The notes beneath the pieces are model-generated. The model had not been told where the DNA came from. It did not search any database and worked only from the letters and a program-made list of their open reading frames with translations. Positions 1 through 7,258 of a stretch of DNA of 21,887 nucleotides are shown in pieces. How positions within the stretch are numbered: the stretch's first letter is position 1; each line of letters opens with the position of its first letter. Source of the DNA: Clostridia bacterium (GTDB taxonomy: Bacteria; Bacillota; Clostridia; TANB77; CAG-508); NCBI GenBank assembly GCA_900772235.1, contig CAAGQX010000130.1, positions 1 through 21,887 on the forward strand, in the 5' to 3' direction. The position numbers and the translations under genes were made by a program.

Positions 1-133
1 CAATATCATTTCTGGTACTCTCTTTCAATATTTTATTTTCAATTTACTTGTGACATATCTATTTTAAACCTATATGCATATGAAAAATTGTAATTTGTGG
101 TAGGGGCGATTTTAATAAATAACAAAATATACA
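1..133. other. Intergenic edge with a truncated palindromic repeat
   Basis: No coding sequence is visible here on either strand. Positions 85-116 carry a 32-base match to the reverse complement of the repeat at 5726-5757. The match includes a small AAATT/AATTT dyad and the left half of the GGGCGATT palindrome, but the right arm (TCGCCC) is missing. The rest is featureless AT-rich sequence. Confidence 0.6.
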
Positions 134-165
134 AAAAAGGTGCAATTTTTAAATCGCACCTTTTT
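134..165 (-). terminator. Intrinsic terminator of the giant surface protein gene
   Basis: Arms of about 15 bp (AAAAAGGTGCAATTT and AAATCGCACCTTTTT on the plus strand) pair with one wobble and a loop of a few bases. The hairpin starts within four bases of the stop codon of the 169-5025 gene and is followed by a T-run in the minus-strand RNA. A T-run on the other side means it could also work from the plus strand. Confidence 0.85.
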
Positions 166-168
166 ATA

Positions 169-3100
169 TTATAACACATATTTTTTAATAATTACTGTTC
201 CTGCTGTTATAATAGTTATTACTAAAATTAGTAATCCTATATATGTTTTTTCGTTACCTGTTTTTAATGTTAATATTACTAATGCAAAGTCATCGTCGTC
301 TTCTTGTTCTTTATCATAGTTTGGTATGTCTTCATTTCCTGGAGTAGAGTCCTCATCTTCAACATGTTTATCATTATAGTCTTCTGTTATTGCTGCAATA
401 TTTTTCTTTACTCCTAAGTTATTTGCATCATTTATCCAAGTAAATGTTACTGGTATTGTTGTGCTTTCTCCTGGTTTTAGAAGAACTGTTTCTAATGCTC
501 TTGTTGTTATTTTGCCATCTTCTGCTAGTGTCCATAGTGGATTATCTTCTTGTTCAAATTTTAAGCCTTCTGGTATGTAATCTGTAAGTTCTGTTGCATA
601 CCCTTCTATGTCGCCTTCATTTACAACTTTTATGTTGTAAACAAATTTTACTACTGTTGATTTTAATTTTTTCTTATCTATAGTAACTGCTGCAATTGGT
701 TCTGTTTCTTCGTTTCCTCTATAATTTTCTCCTGATTGTTCAGTTTTTCCTATGTTTGGTTTAAATCCTGTTTCTGTTGTAGTAGTTTTTCCATCAACTG
801 TAACTATTGTTTGTGTTACCCATTTGAATAGCGCTAAGTCAAATTTTTGAACATATATGTATTCTTTATCTTGATCGTCTTCGCCTTCATTCCATTCATT
901 TGGTTTTGAATCTTCGTCGTCATCACTATCTTCTGTTATTTGTGCTTTGTTTATTATAATTCCATCTTTGTTACTTTCTGGAATGTTCTTTTGAACAACC
1001 TTAAATACAACTTTAACATCTCTGTAATCTGGAGATTCCATTGTGTTTTTATCGAAGAATTCTAGTAAATTACTATTTTTTCCTGTTTCTTCATCTACTT
1101 TTCCATTTGCTTCTGATAAGTAATCTGTTCTAATAATTACTGCCTCTTCTGCATTTTCTGTTTCTACATATACTTTGCCTTCTTTTTGAACAGTATTTTT
1201 ATCAGTTAAATCTTCATCTTCTTTTGCCTCTCTATACATTACCCATCTGTATTCTTTGTTTGTTTCATTTTCTGGTAAGAATACTAATCCTTCTGGAATA
1301 TCGTCTTCGATTTCTTCTGCATAACCTGCAATGCTTCCTTCATTAAATACTCTAATTGTATATGTTACATTGTCTTTATCTACTACTTCTACAGGTGTTT
1401 TATCGTGTTTGTATTTGTAGCTTCCATCTTCATCAATGTAGAATTCTGGTATTCTAGTATCTACTTTTTCGTCATTTACCCCTGTTATAAATTTTCTAAG
1501 TGCTAAATCGAAGAATTTTAATTGTACTGGTTCATAATCGTCATCATCTTCTTGGTATGTACTATTATCTTCTTTTAATTCATAATCTTTTAAGTCTACA
1601 TCATCTGGTTTTGAATCTCTATCATCAATTGCAACTTCTGTTCCTGTTTCATCTACTGCCTTGTCTTCGCTTACTTCTGCAATGTTTACAATTTTTTCTT
1701 GCCAAGTATTTGGAGCAAGTACAATACAAGTTACTTCTACTTCTTGGTAGAATAGTCCATCTTGGCTATTGTTTACGCTTTGTTGCCATTTATCTCCATT
1801 TGCTACTTGGGCACCATATTGTTTTATTAATTCTTTTTTTTCTTTTTCTTCTTTTAGTGAATTATTTGTTATTACTAAATTTTCTCTTCCTGTTTTTGTT
1901 TTCTCACCTTGTACAATTGTTATTTTAGATAAATCTTCGTCTTTCAATATTCCATCTACTGGAACATCTTTCTCAGTTTTATAACAACCTTTTTCTCCAA
2001 CTAATGGTTGGCTTTCTGCTTTAGATTCAATTCTCCACCAGTCGTTTCCTGAATATCCCATTAGTAAGCCTAGTCCTTCTGGTATATAATCTGTAATTTC
2101 TGTAGCATATCCATCTAATTGACCTTCATTATATATTCTTAATTTATATGTAATAATATCTCCTTGTTTTACTGTTATTGCATCTTTTGGATGAATATAT
2201 TTTGCTGTTGTTATTAATTCACCATTTTCATTAATAGTGTTTAGTTTACTTGTATCAACACTAGGTACTCTTGATGGGAATTCTATATTTTGACCTTTTC
2301 TTTCTATATTATCAATGTATTTTCTTAGAGCTAAGTCAAAGTATTTTCCTTTTAGTATTAATTTTTCAAAATCATCATCATCTTGTTCACCTTTAAAGTA
2401 TTGGTCTGAATTTGCAAGTTCTTCTCTTGTATATGTATCTTTACCTGTATAACCAACATCTGTAGTTACTAGTTCATCTGCTGTTTTATTTGGAGCTGTT
2501 GCTGGTTCTGAATCTCTATCTGCTCCTCTTTGATTTGTTATTGTTTCTTCTGTTTCTGCGTTATATTCTTCTGAAATGAATGCTATATTTGTTAGTATTT
2601 GGTCTTTTTCTGCTACCTTTGCTGTTACTTTACATTCTATTGTAATTGTTGTGGAATCTAAATTTCTGCCTTCTTCTTTAGCATTTAAGTTTATATTTTC
2701 TTGTTTTTCTACTAATGTTAATTTGTTTGTTTCTTGGTTATAGCTTTCTACTTCATAGTTTCCGCTTACTACTTTTACAAATTCTAGTCCTGTTGGTAAT
2801 TGGTCTACTACTTTTGTTGCTCTTCCTGCAATTTCTCCTTCATTATAGATAGTTAAGTTGTAAGTTACTATATCTCCTGTTTCAACTTCAACTGGATCTT
2901 TTCTGTGATTATATGTTGCTGTTGTTGTTGTTTTATTATCTAATGCATCTAATGATTCTTGTGTTATTTTTGGATTTCTGCTATCTATTTCTTTTTCAGT
3001 ACCTTCTTTTGTTACTTTAGTGATATATTTTCTTAAAGCTAAGTCGAATACTTTATCTGGAGCTACTGAAACCCATTCATAATCATCATCATCTTCTTCT

Positions 3101-5025
3101 ATTGTGCTGTTTGGATATGTATATTGGTAATTTCTTAAATCTTCTAGGTTATCTGGAGTTGAATCTCTATCATCACCTGGGTTTGTAATTTCATTTCCTT
3201 CTACATCTTTTGCTCCTGTTATTTCTGCAATATTTGGAAGCCACTCTCCAACTTCTGCAGTATCTTTAATTCTACATTCAATTTCTAAATCTCTATAATA
3301 TAATCCGTCTGTTCCATTTTCTTCAGCTGTTTGTTGCCACAAATCGTTTGCACCAACTTCTCTTTGTGTTACTTCTGGGTTATATGCTTTTATTAATTTA
3401 TCTGCTAAATAATTAGTTTCTATTGTAACTTTTCCGTCTTTTGCAGTTCCTAATGTCCATCCATATTTATTATTAATTGCACTATTTTCTACTAATTCTA
3501 ATCCTTCTGATAAATAATCTGTTACCTTAGTTGCATATCCATCAACTTCGCCTTCATTGTATATTCTTATAGTATATACAATTGTATCTCCTCTTCTTAA
3601 AATAATGTTCTTTGCTTTTGAATGTTCATAATTTGCTGTTGTTGATGTTCCATTTCTTAGTTCATTTAAGTAAATTTGTGGTACTCTTGAATATTCACCT
3701 GTTAATTTTGTACCATTTGTTGTTGTAATAAATTTTCTTAATGCTAAATCGAATTCTTTTTCTTCTAATTTTACTTGAACTTTATCTGTTTCAGTATTTT
3801 CTATTTTTTCTTTTTCAACTTTTAATACAGGTTGATCTTCATTTCCTGCTACTAACACTGTTGCTGTTGTATTGTAATAATAAGAAGTATATTTAATGTT
3901 CAATTCAAAATCTGTAATTGTTGCAATATTTAATGGTGCAACTAAAATTGTTACATAAAATTGTTCTTGTGCTATCATATCTTGAACTGTTTTATTTCTA
4001 TTATCTATTGCATTTCCATTTGCATCTGATAAATATACTGTTCCCATTGTGTTGTCTATTTCTATAGTAGACCAATCTTCTTGTTCATATGCTGTTTTGT
4101 ATTTAAGTTCATATGAAAATGTATAGTCTACATTTCCTTTTTGTAATTCATTTATTTTAAATGGTCCAACTATTTTTGCATTTTGTTTTGCAACTGTTTT
4201 TGTTTCTATTGTAGGTTTTAGGTTTTTATCTAATTCCATTTTTTCTGTTACTATTGTTTTTTCTGGATTATAATTTTCTGCTTCACTTTCTGCTGTATTA
4301 ATTAAATATTCGTATAATGTTTTCATTTGTGCTGCTCTATTTTTATTAAATGCAACGCTTAAATTATTATCATAACTTTTGTTATTTATTTTTAGAGCTG
4401 CTGATATATCTTCCTCTTTTTTTAACCTCACTGAATTTTTATTTTCTTTTTCATCCTCGTTTGAAAAATACCATAATGCTATTTGTTCTACAACCTCAAT
4501 GTCATCATCAGTTAATTGTGAAGATGTAATTCCTGCATTCTTTAGCAAAGTATCTTTTAATTCTTTAGCATATTGAGATTTTGGTAAATAAATGTTATCT
4601 GCTAACCAGCATATTGCATTGTAATTTTTTGTAGGCATATTGTATCCTATTGTATCTTTGAAGTATTCAATTATTTTGCTTGAATCGCTTAGGTTAGCTA
4701 AAACTTTATAGTCTACACCTTGAGCTAATGTTTCTTCTGTGCTTCCAAACCCTAAGCCACCTCTTAAGCAATAGTATGCTGTATCAAAATTCAAATTTCC
4801 TTCGGAATCTTGTTCTCCAATTTTAAACACAGTTTGAATTGCTTCTCTTGTTAAAGAATAACTATCATTTCCAACTGTTCCATCGCCATCATCATCGTTA
4901 TATGGTCGTTCTTTTTGAATGTTTAATTTAATTGTGTCTGCTGCATAACTTACAGTTGGTAACACTATTTGTAAAATCATAATTAATGAAATTATCCAAA
5001 TTACTGATACTCTTACCTTTTTCAT
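169..5025 (-). CDS. Giant secreted surface protein: thioester domain plus five repeated isopeptide-type modules
   Basis: The 1618-residue protein has a signal peptide (MKKVRVSVIWIISLIMILQI, then a Ser-Tyr-Ala-Ala cleavage-like site near residue 29). The N-terminal region matches the thioester-domain pattern of Gram-positive adhesins: Cys86 in YYCLRGG and Gln181 in QIALW. Five modules then start with FDLALRKFIT or a close variant at about residues 425, 660, 896, 1172 and 1395. Each contains a YNEG..GYA segment, a D-(Y/Q/I)-(I/L)-P-E-G-L-like segment and an NIAEI-type strand, and ends in an acidic linker such as EDDDDYE. The conserved Lys in the first strand and Asn in the last suggest Lys-Asn isopeptide bonds (inference). 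The tail is LKTGNEKT, a membrane helix and KK, with no LPXTG. The ATG has GAGGTAGG upstream. A likely role is host or surface adhesion; the ligand is unknown. Confidence 0.85.
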   Translation of the reverse strand: MKKVRVSVIWIISLIMILQIVLPTVSYAADTIKLNIQKERPYNDDDGDGTVGNDSYSLTREAIQTVFKIGEQDSEGNLNFDTAYYCLRGGLGFGSTEETLAQGVDYKVLANLSDSSKIIEYFKDTIGYNMPTKNYNAICWLADNIYLPKSQYAKELKDTLLKNAGITSSQLTDDDIEVVEQIALWYFSNEDEKENKNSVRLKKEEDISAALKINNKSYDNNLSVAFNKNRAAQMKTLYEYLINTAESEAENYNPEKTIVTEKMELDKNLKPTIETKTVAKQNAKIVGPFKINELQKGNVDYTFSYELKYKTAYEQEDWSTIEIDNTMGTVYLSDANGNAIDNRNKTVQDMIAQEQFYVTILVAPLNIATITDFELNIKYTSYYYNTTATVLVAGNEDQPVLKVEKEKIENTETDKVQVKLEEKEFDLALRKFITTTNGTKLTGEYSRVPQIYLNELRNGTSTTANYEHSKAKNIILRRGDTIVYTIRIYNEGEVDGYATKVTDYLSEGLELVENSAINNKYGWTLGTAKDGKVTIETNYLADKLIKAYNPEVTQREVGANDLWQQTAEENGTDGLYYRDLEIECRIKDTAEVGEWLPNIAEITGAKDVEGNEITNPGDDRDSTPDNLEDLRNYQYTYPNSTIEEDDDDYEWVSVAPDKVFDLALRKYITKVTKEGTEKEIDSRNPKITQESLDALDNKTTTTATYNHRKDPVEVETGDIVTYNLTIYNEGEIAGRATKVVDQLPTGLEFVKVVSGNYEVESYNQETNKLTLVEKQENINLNAKEEGRNLDSTTITIECKVTAKVAEKDQILTNIAFISEEYNAETEETITNQRGADRDSEPATAPNKTADELVTTDVGYTGKDTYTREELANSDQYFKGEQDDDDFEKLILKGKYFDLALRKYIDNIERKGQNIEFPSRVPSVDTSKLNTINENGELITTAKYIHPKDAITVKQGDIITYKLRIYNEGQLDGYATEITDYIPEGLGLLMGYSGNDWWRIESKAESQPLVGEKGCYKTEKDVPVDGILKDEDLSKITIVQGEKTKTGRENLVITNNSLKEEKEKKELIKQYGAQVANGDKWQQSVNNSQDGLFYQEVEVTCIVLAPNTWQEKIVNIAEVSEDKAVDETGTEVAIDDRDSKPDDVDLKDYELKEDNSTYQEDDDDYEPVQLKFFDLALRKFITGVNDEKVDTRIPEFYIDEDGSYKYKHDKTPVEVVDKDNVTYTIRVFNEGSIAGYAEEIEDDIPEGLVFLPENETNKEYRWVMYREAKEDEDLTDKNTVQKEGKVYVETENAEEAVIIRTDYLSEANGKVDEETGKNSNLLEFFDKNTMESPDYRDVKVVFKVVQKNIPESNKDGIIINKAQITEDSDDDEDSKPNEWNEGEDDQDKEYIYVQKFDLALFKWVTQTIVTVDGKTTTTETGFKPNIGKTEQSGENYRGNEETEPIAAVTIDKKKLKSTVVKFVYNIKVVNEGDIEGYATELTDYIPEGLKFEQEDNPLWTLAEDGKITTRALETVLLKPGESTTIPVTFTWINDANNLGVKKNIAAITEDYNDKHVEDEDSTPGNEDIPNYDKEQEDDDDFALVILTLKTGNEKTYIGLLILVITIITAGTVIIKKYVL

Positions 5026-5050
5026 ATAAATACCTACCTCTTTTATTAAT

Positions 5051-5078
5051 ATTATATATACTTTTAATATAAAATCAA
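5051..5078 (-). promoter_or_regulatory. Promoter of the 1618-residue surface protein gene, overlapped by an inverted repeat
   Basis: A -35 of TTGATT (5073-5078) and a -10 of TATAAT (5051-5056) are separated by 16 bp, about 25 bp upstream of the start codon. A 12-bp inverted repeat (5069-5080 and 5090-5101, core AAAATCAATA/TATTGATTTT, 9-base spacer) overlaps the -35 box. It could be an operator (inference). Confidence 0.55.
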
Positions 5079-5128
5079 TAGTCTAAATTTATTGATTTTA
5101 TTTAGTAAAATCATACACATTATACGCT

Positions 5129-5221
5129 TTTACGGAATATTATATTTCGAAGTTGCATATATTATATTACATTTGTATGACATTTTTGTTTAACGCATAA
5201 ATTTCATAAATATTCGCTTAT
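5129..5221 (-). promoter_or_regulatory. Upstream motif cluster shared with the 21 kb surface operon
   Basis: Three plus-strand motifs, TTTACGGAA (5129-5137), TATGACA (5176-5182) and TCGCTTAT (5214-5221), recur in the same order upstream of the operon starting at 21260. The first two are exactly 47 bases apart in both places. In minus-strand orientation the centre reads TGTCATACAAATGTAAT, a direct repeat with an 11-base period, as bound by OmpR/PhoB-family regulators. The remainder of 5026-5371 is AT-rich and holds no gene. Confidence 0.5.
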
Positions 5222-5327
5222 TTACGCATTTTCACAATACTAATTATACTATATTTCTAAGTTATTTTCAACTAATTATGTGAATTTTGCAATAAAATAA
5301 AGCAATAAATTTTATTGCTTTTACATA

Positions 5328-5356
5328 TTGACTTTTTACAATTATTTTGTTATTAT
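5328..5356 (+). promoter_or_regulatory. Promoter of the tRNA-Gly/tRNA-Cys unit
   Basis: TTGACT (5328-5333) and TATTAT (5351-5356) are 17 bp apart, which puts the transcription start about 8 bases before the tRNA-Gly gene. A 9-bp AT-rich inverted repeat (5301-5309/5311-5319) lies just upstream. Confidence 0.75.
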
Positions 5357-5371
5357 TGTAATGTTCAATTT

Positions 5372-5447
5372 GCGGGAATAGCTCAGTTGATAGAGCGATG
5401 CCTTGCCAAGGCATAGGTCGCGGGTTTGAGCCCCGTTTCCCGCTCCA
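5372..5447 (+). tRNA. tRNA-Gly (anticodon GCC)
   Basis: This 76-base cloverleaf has an encoded CCA. The acceptor stem is GCGGGAA/TTCCCGC, and the anticodon stem ATGCC/GGCAT closes the loop TTGCCAA, with anticodon GCC. The normally invariant 19-56 pair differs from the norm: the D-loop reads AGTTGATA (G18, A19) and the T-loop reads TTTGAGC (U56). The usual G19-C56 tertiary pair is therefore replaced by A19-U56. It is transcribed together with the following tRNA-Cys. Confidence 0.95.
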
Positions 5448-5454
5448 AATATTC

Positions 5455-5529
5455 GGCGTTGTAGCCAAGTGGTAAGGCACGAGTCTGCAAAACTCTGATT
5501 CGGCGGTTCGAATCCGCCCAACGCCTCCA
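5455..5529 (+). tRNA. tRNA-Cys (anticodon GCA)
   Basis: This 75-base tRNA has an encoded CCA. The acceptor stem is GGCGTTG/CAACGCC, the anticodon loop is CTGCAAA (anticodon GCA), the D-loop carries the normal GG and the T-loop is the standard TTCGAAT. It starts 7 bases after tRNA-Gly and shares its promoter and terminator. Confidence 0.95.
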
Positions 5530-5538
5530 ATTGAAATC

Positions 5539-5570
5539 AACTTACGGACTTAAAGGTTCGTAAGTTTTTA
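5539..5570 (+). terminator. Intrinsic terminator of the tRNA unit
   Basis: An 11-bp stem (AACTTACGGAC with GTTCGTAAGTT, one G-T wobble) has a 6-base loop and is followed by TTT-A-TTTT. It starts 10 bases after the tRNA-Cys CCA. Confidence 0.85.
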
Positions 5571-5585
5571 TTTTATATATTAAAT

Positions 5586-5608
5586 GTAGGGGCGATTTTA
5601 ATCGCCCG
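5586..5608 (+). repeat. GC-rich palindromic repeat, GGGCGATT type
   Basis: GTAGG precedes a perfect 8-bp dyad, GGGCGATT-tt-AATCGCCC (5590-5607). The same core occurs inverted at 5726-5743 and 10960-10977, and half of it at 101-116. It is intergenic and stands out from the AT-rich surroundings. Confidence 0.8.
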
Positions 5609-5673
5609 AATAGAATATGATTACAATTATTTTTGTTCAATTATGAAATAATATTTATCAATGGCTCACAAAT

Positions 5674-5698
5674 GGACGGGTTGGAACCCGTCCCTACA
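5674..5698 (-). repeat. GC-rich palindromic repeat, GGACGGGTT type
   Basis: A perfect 9-bp dyad, GGACGGGTT-gg-AACCCGTCC (5674-5693), is followed by CTACA. Read on the minus strand, it starts with TGTAGGG like the GGGCGATT copies but has a different stem, so it looks like a variant of the same family. A related dyad lies at 21554-21578. Confidence 0.75.
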
Positions 5699-5721
5699 AA
5701 TTTAATAATGTGTTTTTGTAT

Positions 5722-5909
5722 TTACGGGCGATTAAAATCGCCCCTACCACAAATTACAATTTGTTTTGCTAATATTTTTCCATAAAATAACAATGTTATC
5801 AATCTTTTATAAAAGGTATCTGAAATTATTTCTTCTATTTCTTCTATGTCTTCAGTAGATAAATTTCCTTATTTTCTGTTTGCATATGATTTCTTAAGAA
5901 ATCCATCAT
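5722..5909 (-). pseudogene. Possible remnant of a small gene downstream of the RhuM gene
   Basis: From the ATG at 5907-5909 a short frame reads MMDFLRNHMQTENK. The adjacent frame then stays open for 49 codons from 5868 to a TAA at 5722-5724. The sequence LSTEDIEEIEEIISD and the hydrophobic RLITLLFYGKIL look protein-like. The two frames would join by a one-base shift near 5866. The reading frame ends inside the palindromic repeat at 5726-5743. No ribosome site is convincing and I do not recognise a family. It may be a decayed gene, or chance. Confidence 0.25.
5726..5757 (-). repeat. GC-rich palindromic repeat with a second AT-rich dyad
   Basis: GGGCGATT-aa-AATCGCCC (5726-5743) is followed, after a short CTACCA spacer, by the second dyad CAAATT-AC-AATTTG (about 5749-5762). 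This two-hairpin unit is the longer form of the repeat. A truncated copy with both parts lies at 85-116. Confidence 0.75.
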
Positions 5910-5930
5910 TATACTTGCTATCTGTATATT

Positions 5931-6945
5931 TTATCTATTTATTTTTTTACACTCATTAATAATTCTATCAAAATCAGACATATACTTTTTATCTTGCTCA
6001 ATCCTAAATTTTTCGAATTCACTTTCTGCAAATTGCTTTGCTTGTTCAGCCGATACACTACCTTTATTTTGTAAACTGTCATATCTATTTGTTTTTAACA
6101 TTATATCTAATTCTTCTACCCAATCTTTCATTTTCATAGGTATTTGTCTTTTTGCCCTATTCTCTGCAATATCCAAATACATATTGACTATATCCTGTAG
6201 AAATTCCAATTCTTTAGAAGTAAGGTAATTTTTGGCAATAGATACATCACTTTTTAAAATTTTGCCATCAGGAGAATGTTTCCAAGAAGTTAGTCCCATA
6301 TGTTCCTTTTGGCTACTAGCTCTATGATAAATAATTTCAGCAGCTGTTTCATTTGTTATTGCATAATGAAACTTATTCTGGATTGTAGCATAAAAATCAT
6401 TTGCAATTTTAGAATTTTTATTATAATCAATACTACACTCTGCAAAAATATCCGTTACCTTTTGGTAAAATCTTCTTTCACTTGTCCTAATTTCTTTGAT
6501 GATTTCCAATAATTCATCAAAGTAATCTTTACCAAATCTGTCTGGATTCTTCAACTTTTCCTTATTTATGCTATATCCTTTTATAATATATGATTTTAAA
6601 ACTTCTGTTGCCCATTGTCTAAATTTTGTTGCTTTCTTTGAATTTGTCCTATATCCGAACAGCAATTATCATATCTAAATTGTAATAATCAATATTTCTA
6701 TTAACCTTACGATTTCCTTCAATTTGAACTGTTGGGAAATTCCCAACAGTTGAAACTTTATCTAATTCTTGTTCTTCGAAAATATTTTTTATATGCTCGC
6801 TTATTGTAGATTTATCCTTTTCAAATAATTCTGCAATTTTATTAAGTGGTAGCCAAATAGTTTCATCATATAAAAAAGCTTCTATTTCTATTTTGTCATT
6901 TTCATCTTCGTAAATAATTAAATCACCTTTTGTTAAATCTCGCAT
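5931..6945 (-). CDS. rhuM: RhuM-family protein, one gene split by a +1 frame change
   Basis: Frame 1 starts at the ATG at 6943-6945, with GGAAGG 8 bases upstream, and runs 98 codons to a TAG at 6649-6651. Frame 2 continues to the TAA at 5931. Skipping one C (plus-strand position 6657) joins them into a protein of about 337 residues, the usual RhuM size. The join reads NLDMIIAV-GYRTNS, matching the conserved GYR.NS..T.FR.WAT segment of the family (here GYRTNSKKATKFRQWATEV). The N-terminal part (WLPLNKIAELFEKDKSTISEHI) resembles a helix-turn-helix. RhuM proteins occur in Salmonella pathogenicity island 3 and in many mobile or restriction-associated islands; their biochemical role is not settled. 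Zero frame at the break is GTT CGG ATA TAG. It could be a frameshifted pseudogene, a programmed +1 frameshift, or a sequencing error. Confidence 0.8.
6651..6659 (-). other. +1 frameshift site, motif TTCGGATAT (RhuM gene)
   Basis: The minus strand reads GCT GTT CGG ATA TAG in frame 1. The downstream frame needs GCT GTT (C) GGA TAT AGG. The identical nonamer is at the break in the carboxypeptidase gene (8967-8975). The zero-frame stop is two codons beyond the CGG. Confidence 0.7.
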
Positions 6946-6982
6946 ATAATTGGCCTTCCTTTATTATAATTTTATAGCACTT

Positions 6983-7011
6983 ATTTTATCATATAAAACA
7001 ATACTTTTCAA
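6983..7011 (-). promoter_or_regulatory. Promoter of the RhuM gene
   Basis: TTGAAA (7006-7011) and TAAAAT (6983-6988) have a 17-bp spacer, about 40 bases upstream of the start codon. Confidence 0.5.
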
Positions 7012-7125
7012 TATTTCAAGCAAATAAATGTTCTTTTTATAGGGTTTGTGATTTAAAACTTTATCTAAAACAAATTAATTTAGATGTGACAAAATAATAT
7101 TTTAAAAGTTTGTTATAAGCTATAT

Positions 7126-7250
7126 ACAGAGGTTAGGCTAGCAGACTATTGCTTCCAAATGTGCGGCTTATCAGTAGCATTTTTATTTAGTTTTTACATT
7201 AATTATGATAAATATCCCCCAGTATAACTGGGGGATATTTATCATTTTTT
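7126..7250 (+). ncRNA. Candidate small RNA ending at a strong intrinsic terminator
   Basis: The 313-base gap between two minus-strand genes contains a block (about 7128-7178) clearly richer in G and C than its surroundings. A perfect 19-bp hairpin (7205-7223/7227-7245, 3-base loop) follows, and then TTTTT in the plus direction. In the minus direction no T-run follows, so the hairpin is oriented for a plus-strand transcript, yet no plus-strand gene is present. Internal pairings such as AGCA/TGCT and TAAGC/GCTTA are possible. I do not recognise an RNA family and found no clear promoter. The hairpin alone could still serve the 7259-8395 gene. Confidence 0.35.
7205..7250 (+). terminator. 19-bp perfect hairpin with T-run
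   Basis: Arms ATGATAAATATCCCCCAGT and its exact complement flank the loop ATA and are followed by TTTTT on the plus strand. It lies 9 bases beyond the stop codon of the minus-strand 7259-8395 gene but has no T-run in that direction. Confidence 0.75.
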
Positions 7251-7258
7251 CATTATAA

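Noticed and set aside
169..5025. LPXTG sorting signal in the giant surface proteins
   Set aside because: No LPXTG or close NPQTN-type motif is visible before the C-terminal helix in any of the three; only a TG motif is present.
5301..5319. AT-rich inverted repeat upstream of the tRNA promoter as a terminator
   Set aside because: It contains almost no G-C pairs and no gene ends just before it; it may be chance in AT-rich DNA.
5268..5540. Minus-strand open frames of 62-90 codons
   Set aside because: They cover the two tRNA genes in antisense; there is no ribosome site and no protein family likeness.
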